Position numbers and translations under genes: made by a program. DNA of 38,477 bases. Origin: a virus. This document shows, piece by piece, positions 1 through 8,319 of the stretch. Every line of letters starts with the position of its first letter. The first letter of the stretch is position 1. The stretch is from positions 1 to 38,477 of IMG/VR virus record IMGVR_UViG_3300028025_002417. One strand, 5' to 3'. The notes under the pieces were generated by a model, which was given only the letters and a program-made list of their open reading frames with translations, was not told the DNA's origin and ran no database searches.

Positions 1-1128
1 AGTAATGAAGTTCGTGAAGTTGTTTCTGCTAAAGATTTGTGGCAACGCATACTTGACATTCGTATGCAGACAGGCGAACCATATCTACATTTCATTGACG
101 CAAGCAATCGTGCTATGCCACAGTTTCAAAAAGACTTGGGACTAAGTATCAAGCAGAGTAACCTTTGCTCTGAAATTATTTTGCCTACAGATAAAGATAG
201 AACAGCAGTATGTTGTTTGTCTTCAGTTAACTTGGAGTACTTTGATGAATGGAAAAACGATCCTTTATTTCTTGCTGATATTGCAGAAATGCTTGATAAT
301 GTTCTTCAGTATTTTATCGATAATGCTCCTGCCGCCGTTGAACGTGCAAGGTTCTCTGCCATACGTGAGCGCAGTATTGGCATCGGTGCTCTTGGGTTTC
401 ATGCTTATCTACAACGAAATAACGTGCCGTTCGAATCCGCACTTGCAGTCGGAAGAAACAAACAAATCTTTAAACACATCAGGGATGAATTAAATGTGGC
501 GAATCTTAAATTGGGTAAAGAGCGAGGTGAAGCTATTGATGCTGTTGGCACTGGTCAACGTTTTAGTCATCTTATGGCTGTTGCTCCAAATGCTTCTTCG
601 TCTATCATCATGGGAAATACTAGCCCTAGTATCGAACCTTATCGTGCTAATGCTTATCGTCAGGACACTCTATCGGGATCATCTCTAGCCAAAAATAAAT
701 GGCTTGACAGAATCATCAAAGATATAGTAAAATCAGATGATGAATATCAGACAATTTGGTCTAGCATTATCGCAAATGATGGTAGTGTACAGCACTTAGA
801 TATTCTTGATGATTGGCAGAAAGATGTATTCAAAACATCTATGGAGATTGACCAACGTTGGCTAGTTAATCATGCCGCAGATAGACAAGAGTATATCGAC
901 CAAGCACAATCATTGAATCTGTTCTTCCGTCCTGATGTAAACATTAAATATTTACATGCAGTACACTTTCAAGCATGGAAGCAAGGACTCAAAACATTGT
1001 ACTACTGCCGTTCAGAGAAGATTGGTAAAGCAGATAAAGTTTCAAAGCGTATTGAACGTGAAGTGATTAAAGAACTCGACATGAAAGCACTTATTGATGG
1101 TGATGCATGTCTCGCATGTGAAGGATAA
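1..1128 (+). CDS. nrdA: Ribonucleoside-diphosphate reductase large (alpha) subunit, 3' part
   Basis: Makes dNDPs from NDPs for phage DNA synthesis. The frame is open from base 1, so the 5' part of the gene lies outside the window. Family landmarks seen: SNLCSEI, carrying one of the redox-active cysteines, with the downstream CCLSSVNL stretch; PNASSSIIMGNTSPSIEPYR; TLYYCRSE, which contains the two tyrosines of the radical-transfer path; and a C-terminal DACLACEG whose CxxC pair is the cysteine shuttle re-reduced by thioredoxin or glutaredoxin. The thioredoxin gene follows 3 bases later and nrdB is two genes downstream, so this is a phage nucleotide-metabolism operon. Partial gene, but the identity is secure. 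Confidence 0.96.
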   Translation, partial: SNEVREVVSAKDLWQRILDIRMQTGEPYLHFIDASNRAMPQFQKDLGLSIKQSNLCSEIILPTDKDRTAVCCLSSVNLEYFDEWKNDPLFLADIAEMLDNVLQYFIDNAPAAVERARFSAIRERSIGIGALGFHAYLQRNNVPFESALAVGRNKQIFKHIRDELNVANLKLGKERGEAIDAVGTGQRFSHLMAVAPNASSSIIMGNTSPSIEPYRANAYRQDTLSGSSLAKNKWLDRIIKDIVKSDDEYQTIWSSIIANDGSVQHLDILDDWQKDVFKTSMEIDQRWLVNHAADRQEYIDQAQSLNLFFRPDVNIKYLHAVHFQAWKQGLKTLYYCRSEKIGKADKVSKRIEREVIKELDMKALIDGDACLACEG

Positions 1129-1131
1129 AAA

Positions 1132-1374
1132 ATGAAAGTACTTAGATTTACGGCATCATGGTGTCAGCCGTGTAAAATGTTAGCTAAAACATTAGAAGAT
1201 GTTGATACTCGAATTCCTATTGAAGTTATTGATATCGATGAGAATCGGGAACTTGCAACGAACTATGGCATTCGTGGTGTTCCAACTTTAGTAATGATAG
1301 ATGGTGACATTGAAGTTAAAAGAGTTTCTGGTATGCTGATGAAAAATCAATTGACTGAATGGTTGGGGGCTTAA
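1132..1374 (+). CDS. Thioredoxin-like protein
   Basis: An 80-residue thioredoxin-fold protein that probably re-reduces the C-terminal CxxC of the NrdA encoded just upstream. The active site is WCQPCK (residues 10-15), a variant of the usual WCGPC. The conserved cis-proline is in RGVPTLV. It is shorter than bacterial thioredoxins (about 105 residues), which is typical of phage versions. The start follows the nrdA stop by 3 bases and uses the GAAGGA at the end of nrdA as ribosome site. Confidence 0.93.
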   Translation: MKVLRFTASWCQPCKMLAKTLEDVDTRIPIEVIDIDENRELATNYGIRGVPTLVMIDGDIEVKRVSGMLMKNQLTEWLGA

Positions 1375-1674
1375 ATGGACTGGTCATTCGGGGTAATGGA
1401 ATTAATTTTTCTTGTTAGTTGTCTTGTCATTTTTGTCAGAAGCAGAATGCATAGAGCAGAAAATGAAATTGACAGAGTACTGAAAGAAGCAGAGCAAGTC
1501 AAGCATAAAAATATGGACATACTTATTTGCAAAAGTGAGGTGGTTAATGGACAAATTTTTGTTTGGGAAAGATACACAAATAAATTCATTACACAACAAC
1601 CAAACATAGAAAATACATTTAAGTATTTCATAGATAACTATCCAGGCAGAAGAATACATTTCGGAGAGAAATAA
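1375..1674 (+). CDS. Small membrane protein of unknown function in the RNR operon
   Basis: 99 residues, not recognised. An N-terminal hydrophobic segment (about residues 7-23) should span the membrane. It is followed by a basic, helical, probably cytoplasmic part (RSRMHRAENEIDRVLKEAEQ) and a C-terminal region rich in aromatic residues. It starts at the base after the thioredoxin stop codon and ends 3 bases before nrdB, so it is translated with the ribonucleotide reductase genes. Its position suggests, but does not show, a link to that enzyme. Confidence 0.75.
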   Translation: MDWSFGVMELIFLVSCLVIFVRSRMHRAENEIDRVLKEAEQVKHKNMDILICKSEVVNGQIFVWERYTNKFITQQPNIENTFKYFIDNYPGRRIHFGEK

Positions 1675-1677
1675 TAA

Positions 1678-2673
1678 ATGAGTGCAACAAAAGTAAAAAG
1701 TAATTTAATGGATGGCAGAGATGCATTCAAGCCATTTAACTATCCATGGGCGTATGATGCTTGGTTGAAGCACGAACAAAGTCATTGGCTACACACAGAA
1801 GTGCCAATGGCTGAAGATGTAAAAGATTGGAAGAAAAAATTAACAGCAGAAGAGAAACACTTCTTAACAAACATTTTTAGATTCTTTACGCAAGGTGACA
1901 TTGACGTTGCCGGTGGCTATGTGAAGAACTATCTACCATACTTCAAGCAACCAGAAGTACGAATGATGTTGCTTGGCTTTGCCGCTAGAGAAGCGTTACA
2001 CGTTGCCGCATACTCACACTTGATTGAAACGTTAGGTCTGCCAGACACAACATATAACGAATTCTTAGCATATCAAGAAATGAAAGACAAGCACGATTAC
2101 GTGTTAGATATTTCAAATGCGAATGGCGACTTACAATCTACTGCTACACACATTGCAGTATTTTCTGCATTCACAGAAGGTATGCAGTTGTTCTCTTCAT
2201 TCATTATGTTGTTGAACTTTCCACGTACTGGTAAGATGAAGGGTATGGGACAGATTGTTACTTGGTCTATCGTAGATGAAACACAGCATTGCGAATCTAT
2301 GATTAAGCTATTCAGAACATTCATTCAAGAAAATAATGAAATCTGGAATGACGAATTGAAATCTAAAATCTACACTATTGCGGAACGAATGGTTGAATTG
2401 GAAGATAAGTTTATTGACTTAGCTTTTGGTATCAATCACATGGAAGGACTTACTTCAGAAGAAGTTAAGAAGTACATTCGCTACATTGCAGACAGACGCC
2501 TTATTAGTCTTGGACTGAAAGGTATTTTTAAAGTTAAAAAGAATCCACTACCTTGGGTTGAGGAAATGATTAATGCACCGACACATACAAACTTCTTTGA
2601 GAATCGTGCGACAGATTATGCAAAAGGCGCAACCAAAGGCGATTGGGCAGACGTATGGGGTAAAGCGGCATGA
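1678..2673 (+). CDS. nrdB: Ribonucleoside-diphosphate reductase small (beta) subunit
   Basis: 331 residues, full length. It houses the di-iron centre and the tyrosyl radical that starts catalysis in NrdA. Candidate metal ligands are D74 (TQGDIDV), E105 and H108 (AAREALH), E167 (AFTEGMQ), E201 and H204 (VDETQHCESM). Y112, four residues after H108, sits where the radical tyrosine belongs, so this looks like a normal class Ia enzyme rather than a tyrosine-less variant. The stop codon overlaps the next start (ATGATAA), which suggests translational coupling. Confidence 0.96.
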   Translation: MSATKVKSNLMDGRDAFKPFNYPWAYDAWLKHEQSHWLHTEVPMAEDVKDWKKKLTAEEKHFLTNIFRFFTQGDIDVAGGYVKNYLPYFKQPEVRMMLLGFAAREALHVAAYSHLIETLGLPDTTYNEFLAYQEMKDKHDYVLDISNANGDLQSTATHIAVFSAFTEGMQLFSSFIMLLNFPRTGKMKGMGQIVTWSIVDETQHCESMIKLFRTFIQENNEIWNDELKSKIYTIAERMVELEDKFIDLAFGINHMEGLTSEEVKKYIRYIADRRLISLGLKGIFKVKKNPLPWVEEMINAPTHTNFFENRATDYAKGATKGDWADVWGKAA

Positions 2674-2999
2674 TAATCAATCCAGAGACAAGAGTTCTTG
2701 TTGTAGACGATACGCCAAAACAATTACAAGAGACTGCAAATTTTGCGAGAAGAATTGGTTATAAAGTTGTAGATACTGCAACAAATAATGCTGATGCGTT
2801 AGTTAAACTCAAGTATCAAAAATATGGTTTGATTATTTCGGACAATGCGGGATTGTTTGAAAGCACATTAGACACACCATGTATTCTGACAATCATGGAG
2901 TCGGAGTATAAATTGAATATCATCAATTCTAGTACTCATAAATACATTGTTACGCCTTTTAGTGAAGAAACACTAAAACATACAATAGAAGAAATTTAA
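2670..2999 (+). CDS. Receiver-domain (CheY-like) protein lacking the switch lysine
   Basis: 109 residues, a single response-regulator receiver domain without output domain. The acidic pair D13-D14 (VLVVDD), the likely phospho-acceptor D58 (LIISDN) and T74 (CILTI) fit the CheY fold. The invariant lysine that precedes the proline in CheY (KPF) is replaced: the sequence reads IVTPF with T95. It may therefore not signal by normal phosphorylation, or may be a constitutive binding module. It overlaps the nrdB stop codon by 4 bases. The fold is fairly clear; the role is unknown. Confidence 0.75.
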   Translation: MIINPETRVLVVDDTPKQLQETANFARRIGYKVVDTATNNADALVKLKYQKYGLIISDNAGLFESTLDTPCILTIMESEYKLNIINSSTHKYIVTPFSEETLKHTIEEI

Positions 3000-3008
3000 G
3001 GAACATTT

Positions 3009-3479
3009 ATGACGCATTTAAAACATATATTTTTTGCCCTCGCATTGATTGTTGCGGGATTTATATTTTCTGCATTGAATGCACACGCACAAACAGGAAA
3101 ACAAAAACCAGGAGTTGTCTATGACGCTAATATTACTAGGGTTATTGATGGGGATACTGTTGCGTTTGAAGCGGCTTTCCTTCCAGACCCACTCAAAAAA
3201 GAATTAAGCATTCGTGTCTTTGGTGTTGATACGCCAGAAAAAGGACACAGAGCGCAATGTCCTAGCGAAGCCCAAAGAGGCGAAGCGGCTACTAAGTTCA
3301 CAAAAGAAATGATTGCCGCAAGTCAGAAGCGTCAAATTGTTCTAATGGACTGGGACAAATATGGTGGTCGAGTACTTGGTGACGTTATTCTAAACGGACA
3401 GAGTTTACGTGGTATGTTAATCTCTAAAGGCTATGCTAGAGAATACTACGGAGAAGCTAAGACTTCTTGGTGCAACTGA
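3009..3479 (+). CDS. Exported thermonuclease (staphylococcal nuclease family)
   Basis: 156 residues. Residues 1-27 form a signal peptide (hydrophobic core, ending AHA). The mature part is an SNase domain: RVIDGDTV, then IRVFGVDTPE supplying the catalytic equivalents of R35 (R69) and E43 (E77), and YGGRVLGDV with the R87 equivalent (R121); GYAREYY closes the domain. It would cut DNA or RNA in the periplasm or outside the cell, possibly to recycle nucleotides or destroy competing DNA. The ribosome site AAGGA lies 6 bases before the start. Confidence 0.92.
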   Translation: MTHLKHIFFALALIVAGFIFSALNAHAQTGKQKPGVVYDANITRVIDGDTVAFEAAFLPDPLKKELSIRVFGVDTPEKGHRAQCPSEAQRGEAATKFTKEMIAASQKRQIVLMDWDKYGGRVLGDVILNGQSLRGMLISKGYAREYYGEAKTSWCN

Positions 3480-3486
3480 TTGACAC

Positions 3487-3636
3487 ATGTGGAGACTATG
3501 GGCAAAATCATTGGGTAGTAAAGCCAGTGCATGTGACAAAGAGTCAGACAAAATTGCAATCATCAGAACATGTATTGTGCTTTGCTATATAATAACGAAT
3601 CTGTTTATTGTAGCAGGTATTATAAGGCATTGGTAA
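3487..3636 (+). CDS. Small membrane protein (49 residues)
   Basis: Translation begins MWRLWAKSLGSKAS and ends IIRHW. A short basic N-terminus is followed by one membrane span (about residues 28-46). From memory, similar WRLWAK-starting proteins occur in other marine T4-like phages; their function is unknown. It fills the gap between the nuclease and the 3641 gene. Confidence 0.7.
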   Translation: MWRLWAKSLGSKASACDKESDKIAIIRTCIVLCYIITNLFIVAGIIRHW

Positions 3637-3640
3637 AAAA

Positions 3641-4273
3641 ATGAGTTTTTTAGTTGCAAACACTCCAAGAGTTAGATGTTATATAAGAAAAGAATTTCTT
3701 TATAACTTTGAAAAAGGTTTTGGCGAATACGTACCTTGTATTTGGGTATCAATTAAATCAATGAGCCGCAGAGCATTCTTTATTGAATCGTATTTGCCTG
3801 AGTATGGAGCATTGTACGATAAACTTCCACTAGAAGCGTATGTGAGTAGAAATCACAATTTAGATAGAGATAAATTTTTACCTCTAGACCATTTACAGAT
3901 ATGGGACTGTTTGTCGTATGACCTTACTGTAATACAAAAATCATTTCTAATGAATCTAAGCGGTAAGTTTTACGCAAAAGATAAGCAATGGTATCCTGGT
4001 AACTACATGTTTACTGTTGACAATTGTGCGGCAGATGAATATCTAGATATGGGTGATAGTGAGAATCCAGAAGACCATAAATCATATAACTTTCTTGAAC
4101 TAGACAACGGACAGTATGCGGCACAGCCGAACAATCGTTGTATATTTCTTGACGCCGCAAGCAATCCAAAAGAGATGCTATTCCCAGACTTTAAGGTCTG
4201 CACAAAAAAATACATTGTAGAGCAAAATCCAAAATGGGCGATTGGTGATGCTGATACAGTAATGTACGAATAA
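3641..4273 (+). CDS. Conserved phage protein of unknown function
   Basis: 210 residues, soluble, rich in aromatic residues (e.g. IWVSIKSMSRRAFFIESYLPEY and QWYPGNYMFTVDNC, each given in part). No catalytic motif or signal peptide is seen. Its shape and place beside a zinc-ribbon protein and a RuvC-like nuclease recall a conserved hypothetical of marine T4-like phages. No function is proposed. Confidence 0.8.
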   Translation: MSFLVANTPRVRCYIRKEFLYNFEKGFGEYVPCIWVSIKSMSRRAFFIESYLPEYGALYDKLPLEAYVSRNHNLDRDKFLPLDHLQIWDCLSYDLTVIQKSFLMNLSGKFYAKDKQWYPGNYMFTVDNCAADEYLDMGDSENPEDHKSYNFLELDNGQYAAQPNNRCIFLDAASNPKEMLFPDFKVCTKKYIVEQNPKWAIGDADTVMYE

Positions 4274-4283
4274 GGAGAAAAAA

Positions 4284-4499
4284 ATGTCAAAATATAACGT
4301 ATTCTGCGACTCATGCGAGGCTGAGTATTCAGTAACTCCATTAGCAGGCGGAGACAATACAATACCAACACATTGCTCTTATTGCGGTTCAACAATAACC
4401 GAAGAAGCAGTATCAGAAAAAGACGAAGAGTGGACAGATGAAGATTGGGATAATCTAATAGAAGATGATGAATGGTCCTCTAAAGAAGACGATAGATGA
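4284..4499 (+). CDS. Small zinc-ribbon protein
   Basis: 71 residues. Two cysteine pairs, CDSC (residues 8-11) and CSYC (residues 32-35), make a zinc ribbon. The C-terminal half is strongly acidic (EDDEWSSKEDDR). A good ribosome site (AAGGAG) lies upstream. The stop overlaps the start of the RuvC-like gene (ATGA), so the two are likely co-translated. It could be a nucleic-acid or protein adaptor for the nuclease; this is inference. Confidence 0.8.
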   Translation: MSKYNVFCDSCEAEYSVTPLAGGDNTIPTHCSYCGSTITEEAVSEKDEEWTDEDWDNLIEDDEWSSKEDDR

Positions 4500-5065
4500 T
4501 TATAGCGGGAGTAGATTATTCTCTAACATGTCCTGCAATGTGTGTGTTTGATACTGAAGATGGTGAGTTTACTTTTGAAAAGTGTAATTTTTATTTTCTG
4601 ACCCAATCTAGAAAATATGATGTACAATTTAAAAACATAAGAGGTAAGTTTTTTGACCATGAAGGAATGACTGACGTATTAAGATATGATGGCATATCAA
4701 ATTTCTTCATCGACAGATTGTTAGAAACAGACAAAGACTGCCATGTATTCCTAGAAGGGTATTCTATGGGATCAAAAGGCAGAGTGTTTAACATTGCAGA
4801 GAACGCTGGCATTCTAAAATACAGACTATGGTTGTTTGCCGTAGAGTGTACAGAAGTACCGCCAACAGTACTTAAGAAATATGCTACTGGTAAAGGTAAT
4901 GCAAACAAAGAACGAATGCAAGAAGTTTTTGAAGAATTCAATGACATTCGTTTAAAAGAAGAACTACATATGACTGAGAAGCAATGGAATCCTTCTTCCG
5001 ACTTGATTGATGCCTATTGGCTATGCAAATATGGATTTGACAAGTTGACATCCGAAGCAAAGTAG
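4496..5065 (+). CDS. RuvC-like Holliday-junction/structure-specific nuclease
   Basis: 189 residues with an RNase H-type fold. Expected catalytic acids are D7 (AGVDYS), E87 (VFLEGYS) and D169/D172 (SSDLIDAYWL). The central KKYATGKGNANKERM stretch matches the RuvC-type region after the third strand. It would resolve recombination or replication junctions in phage DNA, a job done by an unrelated enzyme (gp49) in T4. It overlaps the upstream zinc-ribbon gene by 4 bases. Confidence 0.85.
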   Translation: MIIAGVDYSLTCPAMCVFDTEDGEFTFEKCNFYFLTQSRKYDVQFKNIRGKFFDHEGMTDVLRYDGISNFFIDRLLETDKDCHVFLEGYSMGSKGRVFNIAENAGILKYRLWLFAVECTEVPPTVLKKYATGKGNANKERMQEVFEEFNDIRLKEELHMTEKQWNPSSDLIDAYWLCKYGFDKLTSEAK

Positions 5066-5073
5066 AGTATACT
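5045..5073 (+). promoter_or_regulatory. Sigma70-type promoter, spacer 17
   Basis: TTGACA (5045-5050), 17 bases, TATACT (5068-5073), lying in the 3' end of the RuvC-like gene. The predicted start near 5080 precedes the ClpP-like gene. Confidence 0.8.
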
Positions 5074-5099
5074 CTATATTATAATAGAAAGTGATAATT

Positions 5100-5747
5100 A
5101 TGGAAGAAGAAAAAATCAGTTCTTTGTTTGGCTTAGATGACGCTAAGAAACCTAGACAACCAAAGGTACTAGGGCAACTATACACGTTCTATTTGGTTGG
5201 AGAAATAACAACTCCAGACGATTACGTTGACTGGTTCGAAATCATTAGAAACGCAACAGAGAATGATATCGTTAAAATTCATATCAATTCTTCAGGTGGT
5301 AATCTATTTACCGCTGTACAGTTGATGCGTGTCATGGCAGAATCACAAGCAAATATTCTAGCATCAGTAGAAGGCGCATGTATGTCTGCGGCTACGATGG
5401 TGTTCTTATCAGCAGATGGATTTGAAATCTCAGAGCATTCTATGTTTATGTTCCACAACTACTCAGGTGGCACTATAGGCAAGGGTGGTGAGATGTACGA
5501 TAACATCATGTATGAACGTAAGTGGTCAGATAAATTCATGCGTAGCATTTATGATGGATTCTTAACTGACGCCGAAATCAAATCAATGCTAGAGAACAAA
5601 GATATCTGGATGGAACCAGAAGAAGTATTCAAGCGTTTGAACAAACGTGGTGAAGAAATTATGAAGGCATCTGCGCCTAAAAAGCCTAGAGCCAAACCAG
5701 CACCTAAAAAGGTGCCTGCTAAAAAAGTGAGGAAAACAAATGAGTGA
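5100..5747 (+). CDS. ClpP-like serine protease with basic C-terminal tail
   Basis: 215 residues from the ATG at 5100; an in-frame GTG at 5091 is possible but less likely. A complete ClpP-type triad is seen: S96 in GACMSAA, H119 in MFHNYSGG and D168 in NKDIWM. The NSSGG stretch (residues 63-67) forms the oxyanion region. After residue 188 comes a Lys/Pro/Ala-rich tail absent from ordinary ClpP. No Clp ATPase gene is nearby, so it might use the host ATPase or act alone, for example in head maturation. It has its own promoter (5045) and overlaps the next gene by 8 bases. Confidence 0.9.
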   Translation: MEEEKISSLFGLDDAKKPRQPKVLGQLYTFYLVGEITTPDDYVDWFEIIRNATENDIVKIHINSSGGNLFTAVQLMRVMAESQANILASVEGACMSAATMVFLSADGFEISEHSMFMFHNYSGGTIGKGGEMYDNIMYERKWSDKFMRSIYDGFLTDAEIKSMLENKDIWMEPEEVFKRLNKRGEEIMKASAPKKPRAKPAPKKVPAKKVRKTNE

Positions 5748-6450
5748 TGGTGTATTCTTAGTATCGTCAGCGATTCATGCCAAGCATGGTGTGTATGATA
5801 CTCAAACAAGACTTGAACAAACTATTGAAACATGTAAGTCTATCAGAAACAAATGTGATGCAGATATCATTTTGTTAGATGGTGGCTATCAAGATATCAC
5901 AGAAAAAGAACGTGATACATTGTCGCAATACATTGACAAGTATTATAGTTTTGCTGGCGCTGAGAATGTCCAACAACTTCAACAAGTGCCAAATCACGAT
6001 ATCGTAAAGAATATGATTGAGATTATCGTATTTGGTTCATTTTTTGATAAAGCAGTTGAAGATGGTTGGCGTGAAAAATATAAGCGCATCTTTAAGATGA
6101 GTGGACGTTATACGTTGAATGATGATTTCAACTATGACAAACACATGCAAGCTAAAGACAAGGTTGTCATTCGTGGTCCATTCACAAGTCAATTCAAATC
6201 AGAAATCACAGGTGGCGTTTCATTGCAATACATGAGCCGCTTGTGGAGTTTTGATGCATTCTTACTTCCATACGTTCGAGACATTTATACTGACATGTTT
6301 AATCACATGACAGATAGATTGAATGCAAAAGGATATATTGACATTGAACATTTGTTGTTCCATCACATCGATCCAGTATTGATTGAGAACATTGGTAAAC
6401 TTGGTGTAGAAGGTAATATCGCACCGAATGGAGCGAGGGTATCAGATTGA
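5740..6450 (+). CDS. Glycosyltransferase-like protein of unknown specificity
   Basis: 236 residues. The N-terminus (FLVSSAIHAKHGVYDTQ, then CDADIILLDGG) resembles the nucleotide-sugar region of GT-A type enzymes, and YKRIFKMSGRYTLNDDF is a typical companion motif in phage sugar-modification proteins. No certain DxD metal site is seen. It overlaps clpP-like and the next gene, forming a tight three-gene group. The fold assignment is tentative. Confidence 0.6.
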   Translation: MSDGVFLVSSAIHAKHGVYDTQTRLEQTIETCKSIRNKCDADIILLDGGYQDITEKERDTLSQYIDKYYSFAGAENVQQLQQVPNHDIVKNMIEIIVFGSFFDKAVEDGWREKYKRIFKMSGRYTLNDDFNYDKHMQAKDKVVIRGPFTSQFKSEITGGVSLQYMSRLWSFDAFLLPYVRDIYTDMFNHMTDRLNAKGYIDIEHLLFHHIDPVLIENIGKLGVEGNIAPNGARVSD

Positions 6451-7265
6451 ACTATAAGATTTTTCAGATTTGTTTTGAAGACAGACAGATTCCATTAGTT
6501 GATCCTCTGCTAACGCCATTTGATAATACTTCAAATGAAAAGCCAGAGTTGCGTGAGTTTCATTCTTTCAATCGTATCATTGACGAAGGCTTTGCAGATG
6601 ACTTAGATGCTTGGGGTGTCTTTGGTCCTCGTTGGCAAAGCAAGATGCGTTATGAAGCTAATGTAATCAAAGATGCTATCGATAACAATGATGGTTATGA
6701 TGTTTACATTTTCAATCATGCTAGAGTACAGAATGCATTAACTGCGAACGTGTGGGAACAAGGAGATTATTTCCATCCAGGAATTAAACAAGTTGTTCGT
6801 TCTGCATTTACTGCTGGTGGCTATGACACTAATGCACTTGACAATGTAATGACAGACTCGACTTGCTATTGCAGTTACTTTGTTGCGACAAAAGCATTTT
6901 GGTTAGAGTACATTGCATTTGTAAAAGATATCAAAGAAAAACTTGAAGCATTGACTGGCAAAGATGCTGAGATTTATCATGGTAGTGCAAACTACAGTAG
7001 AGATGCAAATCTCAATATGTTTCCATTTATTGTCGAACGATTGTTCTCTACGTTTCTTCAGATGAAAGAATACAAAGTCTATAGTCAACCATACGATTAT
7101 AGCGTATATCAAAATCAGATTAATGATTTCAGCAAAGTGTTAGAGTCATTGTACGCAATTAAGCGCATGGTTGTTGAAAGACAATCACAAGAATTATTTG
7201 AACATTGGAACTTGTTGCGATTGTATTTTGCAAAGACACATCCTGATTTGTTTAACTTGGATTGA
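6447..7265 (+). CDS. Glycan-related hypothetical protein
   Basis: 272 residues, starting at TTG 6447 behind GGAGCGAGGG; the start overlaps the stop of the 5740 gene. The stretches EFHSFNRIIDEGFADDLDAWGVFG (given in part), GYDVYIFNHARVQ and NVWEQGDYFHPG resemble, from memory, proteins found with capsule or glycan biosynthesis genes. Together with its neighbour it may modify phage or host sugars. No enzyme class can be assigned from the sequence. Confidence 0.65.
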   Translation: MNYKIFQICFEDRQIPLVDPLLTPFDNTSNEKPELREFHSFNRIIDEGFADDLDAWGVFGPRWQSKMRYEANVIKDAIDNNDGYDVYIFNHARVQNALTANVWEQGDYFHPGIKQVVRSAFTAGGYDTNALDNVMTDSTCYCSYFVATKAFWLEYIAFVKDIKEKLEALTGKDAEIYHGSANYSRDANLNMFPFIVERLFSTFLQMKEYKVYSQPYDYSVYQNQINDFSKVLESLYAIKRMVVERQSQELFEHWNLLRLYFAKTHPDLFNLD

Positions 7266-7269
7266 CAAT

Positions 7270-7563
7270 ATGAATATTGATTTGTTTCGCCCTACTATAG
7301 AATGGATTAAAGATGACTTTAAGTCTAACAGAATTCGCTTTGCTGTTGAGTTGCTTGCTTGGGCTATTAGCATTGGCTGTAGTATTGTTATGGCACTCAC
7401 GGTCCCCACTCCTCCGCTTCTTACTCTTTATCCTATCTGGATCCTTGGCTGTGCTATGTATGCTTGGGCTAGTTGGACTAGGAAATCTTTTGGCATGTTG
7501 GCTAACTATATTCTGCTAACAACTATCGATACCATAGGTTTGATACGAATGCTTGCCGCTTGA
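7270..7563 (+). CDS. Conserved phage integral membrane protein
   Basis: 97 residues from ATG 7270. A soluble N-terminus (IEWIKDDFKSNRIRF) is followed by three hydrophobic segments (about residues 24-43, 49-63 and 75-95). From memory, similar proteins with LAWAISIG and SFGMLANY motifs are common in cyanophages and other aquatic myoviruses; function unknown. A PnuC-like transporter fragment was considered, but too little supports it. Confidence 0.75.
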   Translation: MNIDLFRPTIEWIKDDFKSNRIRFAVELLAWAISIGCSIVMALTVPTPPLLTLYPIWILGCAMYAWASWTRKSFGMLANYILLTTIDTIGLIRMLAA

Positions 7564-7588
7564 CTTTCCATGACACTTGAGTTATAAT
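7560..7588 (+). promoter_or_regulatory. Sigma70-type promoter, spacer 17
   Basis: TTGACT (7560-7565), 17 bases, TATAAT (7583-7588). The leader is about 20 bases and carries GAGGAG before the 7614 gene. Confidence 0.8.
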
Positions 7589-7613
7589 TGTATTATCAAC
7601 TTGAGGAGCACAC

Positions 7614-8099
7614 ATGGCAAACAAATCTTGGACTATAAACTTGGAAGAAGACCCTGAGACTGGTGACTTGATTCTTCCATTGAATGATGATATACTAGAA
7701 GGAACTGGTTGGCAAACTGGTGATTCTATCGAATGGATTGACAACAAAGATGGAAGTTGGACTATGAAAAAGATTGAAACACAATGGGTGCTTGTTGAAG
7801 CAATCTCTACGTTTCGTGAACGCTACATGGTAGAAGTGCCTGTTGGCATTGACAGATACGGCAAAGATAAAGCTGACTGGGCACTTGATACAGTTACACT
7901 ATCTGAAGCTAAAGAATTTTCGCAAGAACATTTGGGTGAGACTATTGTATCACATCGTGTCGTGACTAAAGAAGAAGCGTTTGCATTGTGTGATAAAGAT
8001 AATGCATATTGCAAAGCATGGACTGAAGAAATGAAAATGAATTCGTTCTTTACCACAATGACAGAACATATTCAGGAGAATGATTATGACGCTACCTGA
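7614..8099 (+). CDS. Conserved phage protein with AbrB/SpoVT-like N-terminus
   Basis: 161 residues. Residues 5-52 (DPETGDLILPLNDDILE, then GWQTGDSIEWID) resemble the swapped-hairpin AbrB/MazE DNA-binding motif. The rest is acidic and unrecognised. It has a clean promoter at 7560 and ribosome site GAGGAG, so it may be an early regulator; the function is inferred only from the N-terminus. Confidence 0.75.
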   Translation: MANKSWTINLEEDPETGDLILPLNDDILEGTGWQTGDSIEWIDNKDGSWTMKKIETQWVLVEAISTFRERYMVEVPVGIDRYGKDKADWALDTVTLSEAKEFSQEHLGETIVSHRVVTKEEAFALCDKDNAYCKAWTEEMKMNSFFTTMTEHIQENDYDAT

Positions 8100-8319
8100 C
8101 GAAAGATATCGTGCATTGCGTTGCGGGCATCAAATGCTTTTAGATTTGTTGAACCCAAAAATAACACCCAAAGTACCTAAATACATTCGTCAACGTGCAT
8201 TGAATGTTTTGCGACACTATCCAGATTCTTATCACTTCACTAAGATTGTGGAGAAGTTGCCTGAAGATTTTTCTATTAACAGTCGATTTATGAGATTATC
8301 AGATGAAGACAAAAGTTGA
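8086..8319 (+). CDS. BPSL0761-like protein
   Basis: 77 residues. ATG 8086 is preferred over ATG 8080 because AGGAG (8074-8078) is 7 bases away. The sequence MTLPDERYRALR, then TPKVPKYIRQRALNVLRHYP, closely resembles the short BPSL0761-type family known from betaproteobacteria. Function unknown. It is one of the clues to a betaproteobacterial host. The start lies within the end of the 7614 gene. Confidence 0.8.
   Translation: MTLPDERYRALRCGHQMLLDLLNPKITPKVPKYIRQRALNVLRHYPDSYHFTKIVEKLPEDFSINSRFMRLSDEDKS

Noticed and set aside
7270-7563. PnuC-type nicotinamide transporter
   Set aside because: Too short and without the family's motif pattern; left as a conserved membrane protein.
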